The notes: generated by a model from the sequence alone, not told the origin. A DNA stretch of 28,864 nucleotides from Gnetum montanum (GCA_015680685.1 MNCI01014205.1:549105-577968), one strand, 5' to 3'. Positions 1 through 11,164 are shown, counted from the first letter of the stretch. Translations and numbers: made by a program.

Positions 1-261
1 CACGCGCTGGTGGGCTTCATTAGCCCATTAAAAAATTGATTTTAAAAGAAAACAAATTAATATGGAACAAATCATGAGCAACAGGACATCACCCAAAATT
101 AAAATAAAAATAGATAAAATGAGGACCGACCAATGTGTCTTTAAAAATAAAATAAGATATAAAATAAGGCTTATTTTCTTGTGTTTTATTTTTAGGTGGC
201 TCGCAGGGAAAAGGTGGCAGCAATTAGGGTTAGGTTTTTCCTTCTCTTCTTCCTCCGCCGC

Positions 262-270
262 TATAAAAGG
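262..270 (+). promoter_or_regulatory. TATA box candidate
   Basis: TATAAAAGG lies inside a pyrimidine-rich then purine-rich context (CCGCCGC upstream, GGAGGAAGAG downstream), typical of plant LTR or gene core promoters. No transcript start or coding region can be tied to it. Confidence 0.4.
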
Positions 271-420
271 AGGAAGAGCATGTTGGAGAGGAGGGGGGAG
301 ATTTTCTTTGGAGGGGAGGCTCCTCTAGCAGGCAGATCGGGCCCTGTTACCTTCTTCCACGCCCTTTGTTTTTCTGCGGCCGCGGCCATAGCCGCAACCG
401 CGCCTTTCGCCGTTCGCAGC

Positions 421-550
421 GCCATCTGTTCCGTTCAGCCGCCGTTCGCGTCGCCATCTGTTCGCCTGCCGCCTGCGCCGATTTGTTCGCCTATTGTCCG
501 CAGTGCCATCTGTTCTGTCCGCCGCTGCCCGCATCACCATCTGTTCGGCC
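421..550 (+). repeat. GC-rich degenerate minisatellite, unit about 26-32 bp
   Basis: The motif GCCATCTGTTC or a close variant recurs near 421, 453, 479, 503 and 534, separated by CCGCC-rich DNA. It makes the overlapping open frames look repetitive (recurring ICS/AICS). It lies just downstream of the TATA box, so it may be transcribed leader. Confidence 0.55.
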
Positions 551-2189
551 GCTACCTCTACTTCTGTTTTGAGCTTCCAAAACTCCAGTCCCACGACAAA
601 ATACGAAGAAATAGCAACGTTATCATCGTTCTCTGTTCGTTTCTGCATCAAACCCTCTCTCACTGCTCTTGAACGGTCTGGAAAATCTCGGCAAGCCGAT
701 TCTATTTAATTCCGGTGTTGTATCCGATCCGCAACTATCTGCTCCTAGCTAGCATGCCGATCACCTCTCTGTGAATTTTCTTCATTTTCAATACTCCATC
801 TAGACCTAATTTTGGCACTGGCGGTTCATCAAACTTTGAAACTATTTCTTTTCGTTATTTTGCCACATCTCTGAATTAATTCTATTTTGGAATTCTGTTG
901 TCCAGCCGCCAAATTCATTCTGTGATTCACTCATTTAATTTCCTCTCCGTCGGCTATTCTTCTGGGGCAGGGAGCCTGGAATCATTCATTTTGAGAATCC
1001 CAACCATTACATTTCTTCACGACCCTTTGCTGTTACCCGATGAATTATTTTGATCTTTTTATTGGACTTTGGTGCTGCATCCACGTCCAATCAAGCTAGC
1101 CCGCCATTCCTACACCTCCCTGAATCTTCAGATCCAGTAGTGTATGCACATCAATTCCATCGTAGCAAGTCAAGTTTTTGACAGAATTCGTTACCGCATT
1201 TAAAAAAAAATTAAGCTTCCTTCACACCGCTTGTGGATCCAACCTCTTGCTTTATTCGCTGAGCTTCTAATAGCAAAACTTCTTCTTGAGTCATGGCGTT
1301 CAATCTTCCTCCGAACTCCATCCATCCAGCACACAGACCCTGCCTAGCTGCAACGCGCAGACCCTCACCCTGCTGCTACGCCTAGGTCGACTTCTGCCTC
1401 GCGCTAAATCCCGGTCCTCATTCACAACTGCTTAGCAACAACGGGACATATGAAATTTGAATATTTGAATTATTTATCATTTTGCAAATTACACAAATTA
1501 TTCTAAGTTTCCGATATTAAATTAAATTGAAGTACTTAAATATTAAATTAAATCTAAGCTTTTATTTTGATATTTTGTTTAAAATATTATTATTATTGTT
1601 TGTCACATAGCCCTTTCCAGCTGAGACTATTCCCGGGTTTTCGTACCCATACGGGAGGCACCCGAGGTGATAGTCTCCTAAAACGAGTTTTCACAGGTGT
1701 TCGCGTGCCCAAAATTTACGCATCAACAACATCCACCTTGGTAGGATGCAACTTCAACTAAATGTTGAGCCGAAACAAGAGACTACTTAATTGCAGCTAT
1801 ACAGCTCATCCATTGTCGACATCACCAGTAGCGGTTTGATTTTGATCAAACGTGTGTTGTTTGAATCTGTGGTTGTTGAAGTGTTGTACCTATGGAATCC
1901 AAACATCTAGAGTCGTTGATCAATTTTAATGGCACATGTTTTTTGTTTGATTGTGTGGATGTTTAATTGTCGTACTTGTTGAATCCAACCAATTATGAAT
2001 CACAGCAGATTATATCTTTGAAAGTGAAATCTAAAAAGTATAAAAAACCAAAAACCGTCGGTTCATGCAGACGCAGCCAAACAAATTTGTCTTTAACGAA
2101 ATCGCAGATTTAGCATGGAAAGACTCATGAGAGTGTGAAAGCTTTGAAAGAAGATGGTGTGAAAGCTTTCCTGGCCTAGTTTGGATGAC

Positions 2190-3440
2190 TGAAAACTCTG
2201 GATAATTTCGATATTGTGGAAGAACTGGTATGGATTCCCGGGAAATGACATTGGCAACTTGTGCATCGTCTTCCAGAGTCACAGTTACCGTTATCGTGGA
2301 AAGGAAATTCGCTTGTTGAATTGTGGAAATGGATCAGGTAGTGTTCATCTCATCAATCGGCCATAGTTGCATTGAGTCTTTGTTTTGAATATGTCTTTGA
2401 TTTAGTTGCATTGAGTCTTTGTTTGAATGTCTTTGATTTGATTTTCCTTGATCTCATCAATCTGCCATGGTTTCATTGAGTCTTTGTTTGAACTTGTCTT
2501 TGATTGGATTTTCCTACCATTAAGGTTCTTTGTTGAATTCTTGTGTGCTTGGATGCATTATTGTGTTTTATTTGAATTTAAGTTCTTTGTGGCTTTGGGT
2601 GTCTTTGATTTTCTTGGAATTATAGTTATTTAAAGCATTCTTATATCATTTGTATGCATGCTTCTCCCTTTGCTAATGATCATTGATATTCAAAATTAAA
2701 AGATTATTTACTTTCTTAGCATATTTTTTATTTATAGTTAATAGAAGGCCTAAAGGATTTATTAGATAGATATTACATTCGTATTATAAAACTTAAATAT
2801 TAATTGAATAAAGTAACCTTTGATTTATTAGCGTGGATGGTAATAAGAAAAGGTCATACAAACTTTTTGTTGTAATATTATATTTTTGTCTCAAATATTC
2901 AATTTGAGGATAATTAAAAAAAAAAAAAGGGATGCTCATCCTCAAGGTCTTTCAACCCACATAGCCTACATGTGTGCTCTTCTCTAGGAAGTTGCATCTA
3001 TTTTTGACTTTCTATCCTAAGACGATGTAGAGTCAAACAGAGCTTGTTGATGAAAATGTAACATCTTATTTGGAATATAGTTGACAGATAGCAAGCTTAA
3101 GAGTTTAACTTATTACCTCTTATGTTTTTCTTAACCATAACTTTGTTAAAACCTCTTGTCAAACTAACTTATGAATGCATATATACATGCTTGGCCTTGT
3201 TCTATTAATCTTAACATTCAACAATTTTATTTGTATTTGATTTTCTTTTTGTTTCGATGTTAAAGCTAAGATAAGGCCCTAAATACCAAAAAGCTAATTA
3301 GGGTAATTGTAAAATAATAATCCTAAATGACATAACCAAATTATTTTGAAAAGTTTTGTTTTTTTTTTCTTATAGCAAAAAAATTAACAATTGTGACTAA
3401 GCCATTGTACTTATCTTAGGACCTAGTTTTTGTAAAACCA
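2190..3440. repeat. Duplicated block, copy 1
   Basis: This stretch aligns collinearly, with gaps, to 16590-19985. Shared landmarks are a GGATAATTTC segment (2199 and 16603), CTCATCAATC (near 2349 and 16648), CATTGAGTCTTT, CCATTAAGGTTCTTTG, GATTATTTACTTTCT and, further on, GCTAAGATAAGGCCC (near 3266 and 19633) and TAAGCCATTGTA. Matched parts are roughly 80-85 percent identical by eye. Copy 1 is shorter because it lacks the SINE/LINE-bearing middle of copy 2. No coding function is recognised. It may be an old segmental duplication or two copies of an unknown repeat. Confidence 0.6.
2347..2510 (+). repeat. Local tandem expansion inside block copy 1
   Basis: A unit reading roughly CATTGAGTCTTTGTTTGAA followed by GTCTTTGATT occurs three times (near 2370, 2409 and 2474). 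The preceding CTCATCAATC.GCCAT occurs twice, about 104 bp apart. The second block copy (near 16670) has only one unit, so the expansion is specific to copy 1. Confidence 0.65.
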
Positions 3441-3888
3441 ACTTTTTGGGATTATTAAACTATAGTATTTGTAACTTTATATATTGAAACTTGAAAAAGA
3501 ACGGTTGTTCTTCATAGTTTTTTATCACTAATGAATCCCATCATCAAAGGTAGTTTCAATTTCATCTTACTTACAAATACTTGATGTCTTTGTGGTAACT
3601 CTAAAGGGTATGAAAGAGTTAAATTTATTGACCTTTGTTACCTCTTAAGCTTAAACCTTACAATTAATTTAGACTTTCTTCTATTTAGTCATTTACAAGT
3701 GACTAACAATCATCAAAATGTCAACACCAAAAAGGGAGGCCAAAACCCACAACAATTTGACTATAAGTACATCCTATGGTATATAGCCAACGTAGTACAT
3801 TGAAAAGAATTATAAATGAATATAACAATAATTAAAATGTAATGTAAACAAGCAACCTTTTGTGTACAAATTTTTGTTAAATAATAAG
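3441..3888. other. AT-rich flank upstream of element A, nothing recognised
   Basis: No open frame, RNA gene or repeat is supported here. It has no counterpart at the equivalent place after block copy 2. The last five bases before the LTR are ATAAG, the would-be target duplication, but the other end of element A is deleted, so this cannot be tested. Confidence 0.5.
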
Positions 3889-3920
3889 TGATGACATGCT
3901 AGATGGTCCATGCGTTAACT

Positions 3921-4015
3921 AGGCCGCGTATACGGGGTCCCGTATATGCGGCTGCGTCAACGTGGCCCTGTATACGCGGCCACGTTGACGTGGCCCCATT
4001 GACGCATCCTTCCAT
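3921..4015 (+). repeat. U3 palindromic tandem repeats, GTATAC core
   Basis: About 28-29-bp units each pair a CGTATACG-like palindrome with a GTCAACGTGGC or GTTGACGTGGC half. The 5' LTR has about two full units. The 3' LTR (16291-16400) has about three. They are CpG-rich and lie 40-140 bp upstream of the TATA box, where enhancer repeats of LTRs usually sit. Confidence 0.75.
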
Positions 4016-4055
4016 GTGTCGACGTGGCCCTGTTTACGTGGAGCCTGTTTCAGCC

Positions 4056-4063
4056 TATAAATA
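4056..4063 (+). promoter_or_regulatory. TATA box of the A 5' LTR
   Basis: TATAAATA follows CAGCC. The same CCTATAAATA context occurs in the LTRs of A (3' copy, 16454), B (20908 and 27409), and with small changes in C (20035) and D (28804). This marks the likely RNA polymerase II start of the genomic transcript. Confidence 0.75.
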
Positions 4064-4232
4064 AGAGGGCTCCTGCCCCACTTAGGTACCTTTTTTGATA
4101 GTTGTAGTGAAGCTCTTGCAGTTTGTTTCTGCGAGAGTTAGAATATTTTCCAAGTGCTTGCAGTAGGTGTAAGAAAGGTGTCTGGCTCTTTATTCGAGCG
4201 TTGATGTACCTGAGCCCATTAGCGTGAACGGC

Positions 4233-4238
4233 AATAAA
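4233..4238 (+). promoter_or_regulatory. Polyadenylation signal in the A LTR
   Basis: AATAAA lies in GGCAATAAAGATGAGC, about 175 bp after the TATA box. The same context recurs in both B LTRs (21086 and 27587), which supports its role at the R/U5 border. Confidence 0.65.
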
Positions 4239-4822
4239 GATGAGCTTTTCAATCATTCCTTGCAGCAATTGGACTTAGTCATTTAATGCATTTAATAGTT
4301 TAATATTTCTATGCTTGAATAGTCATTAAGTTTCTCTTATTATTATTTTAATCGCTATTGCTCGTTCATAGTTTGTAGGAACCATAAGTACGACCATCTC
4401 GAACATAAATCCAACGCTTGGCAACCCAGTGATGCTTAACGTCTGGTAACCCAGTAGTGGTTAGGGGATGCTTAGGATGTGCACAGAAGATGGGATCAGA
4501 TACTTATACTAGGAAGAGTTAGGACTTAGATTAGGATAATTATAGATTACATCATATTTCATTCCTTACTTTCCATTACAAGAATTAGATGCTAGAAGAT
4601 AAAGTAAAAAGCCATAAAAATTACTTGCCTCAATCTCACTTAACCATCGCCATTAGAACATCACAAGTGAGGTTGGGAAGACAACGACTGTTCTAACAAA
4701 GGGTTTTACTGGTTAAGGTTTGGTGTATGTAGAGTGCTTATAGTCTACGGAATTTCACTGAGTCGCGTGTGAATGCCTATGATTCGCATGGTTGGGTGTA
4801 GGGGTACCTAGCCGCTCATCAT

Positions 4823-4840
4823 TGGCGCCGTTGCTAGGGA
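4823..4840 (+). other. Primer binding site, tRNA-Asp type
   Basis: TGGCGCCGTTGCTAGGGA lies one base after the LTR end. It matches the complement of the plant tRNA-Asp 3' end (recalled as TGGCGCCGTTGCCGGGGA) at 16 of 18 positions, with a CG-to-TA change at the mismatched pair. Use of tRNA-Asp is a known feature of Athila-type elements. Confidence 0.85.
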
Positions 4841-4984
4841 CTGTTAGTCTTACATGCGCCATTTAACCTTAGCAAACTTATTATTTACATCGTTGGAACG
4901 GACCCAAGATAGTAAAATTTACGCATGCTAGGCGGACTAAGTAAAAGTAAGGTACACCAAATAGTGGATCATCTAATATCCAAT

Positions 4985-7519
4985 ATGTCTTCTTCTCACA
5001 GGCGAGATGAATCCAACCCATCGGTGCCACAAGAATGTTGGGTGGTCTACACGCATCTAGATGAATATGTCCCCAACTTCACCTTCATCCTACATCAGGA
5101 TGAACATTCATGATGGTAGGCCATGGGAGGTAACATCATACTACCACTTGACCGATCGGCTCCTGGAATGCTGTTTCACAATCTTGCCAGACTAGGCATC
5201 TAGGACCGTGATGTGGAATACATCATGGAGGATCATGACTACTAGGACTATCATCCCACTGAGGCCTAATGGGCACGAGACTAGTAGGTAGAATGGTATG
5301 AACACATGAAGGGGAAACAATTCAGTAACCCCTTATTCTTGCAAGGGTTGCAGGATGATGGGGAGCCTATCTTTCATGATTCCCATTTGGTTGAACTTCC
5401 TCTAGGGCATCATATCATCCAGTCCATCATCCAGAACAAGCAATCAAGTGACCAGGACCCCTAGGAAGATGGAGGGTCACGCAAGAAAGGTTACAACACA
5501 AGCAAAGATGGGCAGGAAGATCGAGGCCATCATCAGAGTAGAGGGGGAGATCGACACCAGGGTGGTGGTGATCCCTCTCCCTCTTCTCCATCCTCTCGCT
5601 CCCCACTACCTTCATCTAGTTTAGACTTTGATCATAACCATTGTAGAAAGGAGCAAGGTGATGGTGGTCATAAGGACCAAAGGGAATAGCATGAGGAAGC
5701 GTGTGACCAATCACGTGAAGCTGACTATCATGAAAGGAGAGGCAACTGGAACTGCCATAGGCATCGTGGTCCTTAGCAAGACTATGACTCGAATGAGCCA
5801 TTTTTGGCTACTCAAAGCATGCTTCATATCGCTGAGGCAGTTCAGAGACCTAGTAGGCACTTAAAGGATAGTCGGATCAAACACATTGACATGAACAACA
5901 TCCCCAGATTTGAGGGGGGATACAATTATGATCCACAAACTCACTTGCAAGCGTTTCATGATGCTTACACCCTGCAAAACATTAACAATGATTGGCAAAA
6001 GCTTAAGCTATTCCCTCACACACTCATCAAGGAAGCAAAGAGTTGGTACCAGTCTTTGGAATTGGAATCAATCAGAAGATGGAGTACGATGCTTAAGATT
6101 TTCAATGACAAGTATCAAACCTACTCTAGAGTGGCGAATCTAAGATGGTAAATCCAAGGCTGGAAGCAAGGTAATCATGAACCCTTGGATGCAGCCATGA
6201 GCAGGTACTATTTGTTGTTACATCGGTGCCTTGGTCATGGCTACTCTCAGTGGGCACAACTTCACCATATCATTGATGGGCTCCGCTTTGAAACTAGAAA
6301 GACCCTTGGCGTGTACACCCAGGGACGATTATTAGAATTAAGGGCCCATCAACTGCAGCACCTAATTGAGCAAGTGGCCAAAGAAGAGGGGGAGCTGAGG
6401 AAGAAGGAGGGTGCAGAAGAGTTTAATCAAGATCCTTCCATCAGGAAGAGGGAAGTCTAATTTTGTGAAGATGAGGAATCACCACTGGAGCAGCGGTGAA
6501 CTGAAAAACCTTGCCCTTACAGAAGTTTGCATCTGAAATATCGGCAAATGTTGATAAGATGTGGGACTCTTTGGATGAAAAATTTCAAAGTGTGCTAAAA
6601 ATTGCAAAAGAGTCCAAAGAGCAAGGTAATGATCATGATCAACGTAGGAAGAAGGAAGCTGAACATGCCCATCATAAGGGTAAGGGCAAAGTTGCTGTAG
6701 CAGAACATGTTGCAAACTCTAATATGGAGGAAGACGATGAATGTGACATATGCCAATATGAACATCCTAAGGGGTGTTGCTTCGTAGTGTCACATCTATA
6801 AGAGTCTGGGGGTGTATGCATTGAACCCTCATTTGGCAAAGAGGTAGACACCCCGAAGGTTGCCTTACCCACAAGGCAATCCCAAGCAGTTCCACCAGTA
6901 GCAAGGACATTATCCAAGTGGCGTGCCACCGCAACCTTATGAATACTTTCAGTAGTGGTAGCACCCACAAGCATGGGGGATGCCACCTCCAAGGCTACAA
7001 TACCCTTATCGATAGCCAGATCCCTATGGGTACTACGTTTAGCAACCAGTCTCTACTCGGCACTCTTCTAGTCACGCCACATTTCAGAATTACTACCACC
7101 CCCCGAAATATTTCCAACCACAATCTCCATCACCTAGGGGGAAGAGCCCATATCTTTACTATCCTCCATCACCTTCTCCTGCCGTTCCTTCTCCACAACA
7201 TCCCACTCAGCTACCACTTGCTCCACCTATGCAGGGGAAGATCCCACCACAACCATAGTAATGCAACGCTACGAGGTTTGTTAACCTATAACCGGCTCCT
7301 TAGCCTAGTGGACTAGAACCCAAACCATGAAAATGTCTCTTTTTCCAGCCCAATAACCTGAGCACACCCTCACATACACCTGTGGCTAGTGCCTTTTAAC
7401 CTCAAACTGCCTCCACTGTTCCACTGTTCGAGTAGCCTTCAAACCAAACGTCCTCCAACGTACAAATGGTCATGCTCACACATGTAGTGACCGACTAGAT
7501 AAAGGCAGGCCATCTTCCC
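4985..7519 (+). pseudogene. gag: gag polyprotein remnant of element A
   Basis: The chosen start is the ATG of MSSSHRRDESN at 4985. A sequence aligning with it, with ATA in place of ATG, stands at 28311 in element C. The frame then continues past many stops (5111, 5117, 5201, 5243 and others). A polar Ser/His/Asp-rich region (about 5440-5800) is followed by the capsid-like region (about 5885-6150: FEGGYNYDPQTHLQAF, then LKLFPHTLIKEAKSWYQSL), which matches Athila/Ty3 Gag. A zinc knuckle CDICQYEHPKGCC lies near 6739-6780 in the shifted frame (CX2CX3HX4C, the Athila form). A Pro/Gln/Tyr-rich tail (6857-7250) returns to the original frame, so two compensating indels bracket about 6461-6850. Gag would assemble the cytoplasmic particle and bind the element RNA. 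It is broken here. Confidence 0.85.
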
Positions 7520-8302
7520 CGAAAATTAACTGATCTGGGGAGTCCCCTCATCTATCTTCAGGTGGTAGGAAATGAGCCATGTAAAGCCCTTCTGGATTCG
7601 GAGTCAGGAGTCAATTTGATTTCACATGACATGTACAAGAATTGGAACCTACCCCTGTTAAAGAATAGCAACATTCGGCTTGAACTGGTAGACCAATCCA
7701 TTATTGTTCCCTTGGGATTGGTGGATGACATTATGACCACCGTTTGTGGGTGGTCCTACCTTGCTGATTTCCTCGTCATCCATGTGGAGAATTGCAAGGG
7801 GAACTTTCCTATCATAATGGGAAGAGCCTGGCTGAGCTTGGTGGATGCAAGACTAGGACTTTGAGATCTTTTCCTTGAAATTTCAAAGGAAAATCCTTTT
7901 GGGAAGATCGAGAAGAAGTGTGTTCCATGCATCACGTACAGTGACTCCAGGTGCAACTGTGTGCAGTAGCTGTGGTCCGCTAAGTGGACATCTATTCAAG
8001 CATGCAGTCGGTGTACTGAGGACTCGCAAGTCCAACAATGCCTGTATGCAGCAACCAAAACTTAAGAAGGTGCCCAGTGGCTGACCGCTGATCCTGCTAG
8101 TAGCAGTTTGTGCATGGAACCATCTGAGGGGCTTTTACGAGCCTACATAGAAAGCATGGATAACTTGGAAGAGGTTCATCAACAAGTATTCATTGTTGAT
8201 GACCATGATGATTGGGGAAAGTTGCAAATCCCTGAAAGATTTAAACAAAAGCCCTTGGAGCTCAAATCCTTACCGGCCCACCTAGAATATGCATTTTTAT
8301 AG
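7520..8302 (+). pseudogene. pol: Protease region of element A pol
   Basis: This is an aspartic retropepsin fused in frame with gag, which would cleave the polyprotein. The active-site loop reads ALLDSESGVNLIS (about 7586-7624). The family motif is D-S/T-G, so the residue after Ser appears changed from Gly to Glu, which would disable catalysis. The second half is clear (GLVDDIMTTV, then FPIIMGRAWL near 7800-7834, the usual II/LG R.W/F L end of the fold). A linker (8108-8302) with conserved IPERFKQKPLELKSLP-type text leads to reverse transcriptase and is also found in B near 22522-22700. Stops at 7862 and 8300 interrupt the frame. Confidence 0.85.
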
Positions 8303-9721
8303 AATGGGAAACCAATAATTATCAATGCCACCCTTGCTCCTGAACAAAAGAAAAAGTTGCTGAAGGTGGTGAAAAAATGGGATGCTGCTTTTGCATGGTC
8401 ATATCTTGAGTTAACTAGAGTTGATCCCAAGGTCTGCCAACATCAGATTTATATTGACCCCTCCATGATGCCACGACGACAACCACAAAGGTGATTGAAC
8501 CCCAAACTAAAGCAGGTCATCAAAGATGAAATCGAGCAGTTGCTAAAGGTGGGGTTCATCTATTCCATTGTCGATAGCGAATGGGTTAGCCCACTCATTA
8601 TTGTGCTGAAGAAGGGTGGCAAATGGAGGGTCTGTATAGATTTTTGATTGCTCAACATGGCTACCTTCAAAGATCACTTCCCACTCCCATTTGTGGACCA
8701 GGTGTTGGACACCATTGCAGGGCATCGTTATTATAGCTTTTTGGATGGTTATAGTGGCTATAACCAAATCCAAATTGCACTAAAGGACTAGGCCAAGATA
8801 ACTTTCACAAATCCTTGGGGGACTTTCGCATACAAAAAGATGCCTTTTGGCCTATGTAATGCTCTTGCCACTTTCCAATGCCTTGTCCTCAGTATCTTCT
8901 AGCAACAAATTGGCAATGGGGTAGAAGTCTTCATGGATGACTTCTCTACCTATGGGGCCACGTTCAATCAAGCCTTGGACCACCTTGAGCAAGTTCTGAA
9001 AAGATGTGTGGACACTAATCTACGACTCAACTGGCAAAAAATCCACTTAATGGTCTAGGAGGGCATTGTACTGGGGCACCGTATTTCACAGACAGGGATT
9101 AGCATGGATCCTGACAAAATTAGGGTCATCCAAGGAATTACCAGGCAACCAAGCACTGTAAAAGATGTTCGGTCATTCCTTGGCCACACTGGTTACTACC
9201 AACGCTTCATCAAAAATTTCTTGAAAATCGCCAAGTCATTGATGGAATTCACAAAGAAAGATGTTCCATTCGTCTGGACTAGGGAATGTGAATCTGCATT
9301 CCAAATGCTTAAACAGAAACTCGTAGAGACCCCAGTTCTACGTGCACCTGATTGGTCTAGGCCTTACCACATCATGATGGATGCGTCCAACTATGCATTG
9401 GGAGCCATGCTTACACAGTGTGATGATCAGAAACGTCCATACTATATACACTGTGCAAGCCGTAGCATTGTGGGTGCTTAGCTTAACTACACCACCACCA
9501 AAAAGGAGTTGATGGCGGTGTGTTTGCCTTGGAAAAATTTTGACACTATGTGCTCAGGTACAAGGTGTTCATGCATACCGACCATAGTGCCATCTGGTTC
9601 CTGATGAATAAGCCAACGGTGAGTCCTCGTATCATACGATGGCTGGTGATTCTTCAAGAATTTGACCTCACCATAGTAGATCGGAAGGGAACCGAGAATG
9701 TGGTTGCTGACCACTTATCTT
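8303..9721 (+). pseudogene. pol: Reverse transcriptase and RNase H of element A
   Basis: The RT fingers and palm run from about 8430 to 9130: GFIYSIVDSEWVSPLI, KWRVCIDF, FLDGYSGYNQIQI, KMPFGLCNA and the catalytic FMDDFSTYG near 8930-8960, with both catalytic aspartates present. Conserved GHRIS and FLGHTGYYQRFI follow. RNase H starts about 9330 with DASNYALGAMLTQ, which keeps the first catalytic Asp. Premature stops at about 8646, 8789, 8900, 9056 and 9479 mostly fall where Gln or Arg is expected. Near 9516 one base of a GTGGTG-like stretch is missing compared with B, which moves the rest of RNase H to another frame. The GLCNALATF text carries Leu for the usual Pro. Confidence 0.92.
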
Positions 9722-11164
9722 AGTTGAGATGGGATGACATAGAGGAAGAAGAGCCCCTCTCTAACCAATTTCCTGATGAACTTCTCTTTGCGGGAGCAGT
9801 TGATCCATAGGTGCTCAAGGAATCACGTTGGTTCAACCACATCCTCACCTACCTCACAACTCAGGAATTGCCAAAGGAGTGGAACCATAAGTAGAAACAA
9901 CAGTTTCTCCATAAAGCCAAGCACTTCTTGGAAATCAATGGCCACCTTTATAAGGTGTGCACAGATGGCTTGGTTCGATGGTGTGTCCCTGATGACGATA
10001 CACTGCACGTCCTCCAAGATGCTCAGGGGCCACTATGCTAGGCAGCACATGGCCATTAAGATCCTGCTTGTAGGGTATTACTGGCCCACAATTTTTAGGG
10101 ACACACAATGGTTCTCCCACTCCTATGAATGATGCTAGAGAGACGGTGGGATGACTACACACTTGGAGGGATCTTAACAGTGGATCCAACCACTGGAGCC
10201 TTTCGACATTTGGGGCATCGATTTCATGGGACCCATCACATCCCTATCCAACGGAAAGGCGTATATCATCATTGCTGTGGACTACTGCACAAAGTGGGCG
10301 GAGGCGGCAGCCATTGTTGACTGTTCTTCAAACACCGCTGCATGATTTGTCCAACAACAAATCGTCAATAGGTTTGGAGTGCCACGAGCACTCATCTCGA
10401 ACAATGGGACCCATTTCATGGGTGTCACTTTTCTTAAACTCATGCAACACTTGGGGGTTACCCATAAATTTACAACACCTTATCACCCCCAAGCCAATGG
10501 GCAAGCTGAAGTCACCAATAGGGAGATCACCAAGATCCTCACTAGGACCATTAGCAAATATAGGAGGGATTGGATTACCAAACTTAACGATGCCCTTTGG
10601 GCCTATCGCTCCACTTGGAAGCTTCCTATAGGTTACTCTCCCTATGAGTTAGTGTATGGTAAGCTATCGAAACTTCCAATCCAGGAAGAACTCTGGACAC
10701 TATCCACAGCTAGTGACTTAGGTCTTGACCTACCACTAGCACAACGTGAACAACTTATCAACCTAAGTGTGCTAGATGAGAATCAATTAGTGGCCCTATC
10801 TTCAAATGAGATCCACAAGGCCTACAATAAAAAACGTCATGATCTTAGGATTCGGAGGGTTACCTTTGGACGTGGAGATAGGGTATTATATTGGAACCCC
10901 ACCCATGTATCACAACTGACCAAGTTTCAAACGCTGTGGGAGGGACCTTACATTGTCTCCAAAACCTTCCCGTCTGGGGCCTTGCTTATCCATAAACCTG
11001 AGGACCCCACAAGAATGCAGTTGGTCAATCGGCAACAACCAAAACCTTTCCGTGAACTGCACCTAACCAGTGCTACCACCTCATCATCACCAGTACCACC
11101 TCGTTCCATCTTTTACTTCTCCTCCTTTTCGCACAGTCATGGGGGAAACCGTCCTCCATGCTAA
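9722..11164 (+). pseudogene. pol: Integrase of element A
   Basis: The N-terminal zinc-binding region (about 9880-10135) is damaged. Compared with B, 14 bases are missing near 10025 and the paired cysteines are lost. The core runs from about 10200 (WGIDFMGP, first catalytic Asp kept) through a stop at 10348 to SNNGTHF (10397-10417), where Asn stands at the second catalytic Asp, and GQAEVTNRE, where Glu is kept. The C-terminal region has RAVLYWNP-like DRVLYWNPTHV and LWEGPYIV, typical of Ty3 integrase tails, and ends at TAA 11162-11164, the same end point as B pol. The enzyme would insert the cDNA into the host chromosome. The Asp-to-Asn change alone should abolish that. Confidence 0.92.

Larger units (their letters stand above)
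1..2190. other. Unassigned 5' region, promoter-like, no supported gene
   Basis: No conserved protein is visible on either strand. The region starts AT-rich, has a TATA-type promoter near 262, a CpG-rich pyrimidine-rich stretch (about 270-570) and then AT-rich DNA. Open frames at 196-672 and 325-663 reflect the GC-rich repeat and are not convincing genes. Near 1700-1726 the text ends in a CATCAACA-type sequence that could be an LTR end, but no convincing primer binding site follows. It could be an old LTR plus leader of an unrelated retroelement, or the 5' region of a lost gene. I cannot choose between these. Confidence 0.4.
3889..4821 (+). repeat. 5' LTR of element A (933 bp, complete)
   Basis: It begins TGATGA and ends TCATCA, a perfect 6-bp terminal inverted repeat, and the primer binding site follows one base later. 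Its start matches the 3' LTR at 16259. Inside are palindromic U3 repeats (3921-4015), TATAAATA (4056-4063) and AATAAA (4233-4238). It has the same layout as the LTRs at 20782, 27311 and 28671. Confidence 0.9.

Noticed and set aside
196-672. Open frames on both strands (196-672 plus, 325-663 minus) as candidate genes
   Set aside because: They owe their length to GC-rich repeats without stops, and neither shows a known domain or a conserved pattern.
1700-1760. LTR end plus tRNA-Met primer site
   Set aside because: Only TGGTA of the expected primer site is present, and no matching LTR partner is in the window.
3921-4015. CRISPR-like repeat array
   Set aside because: Units are contiguous, variable and palindromic within LTR U3 of a plant retroelement; there are no spacers or cas genes.
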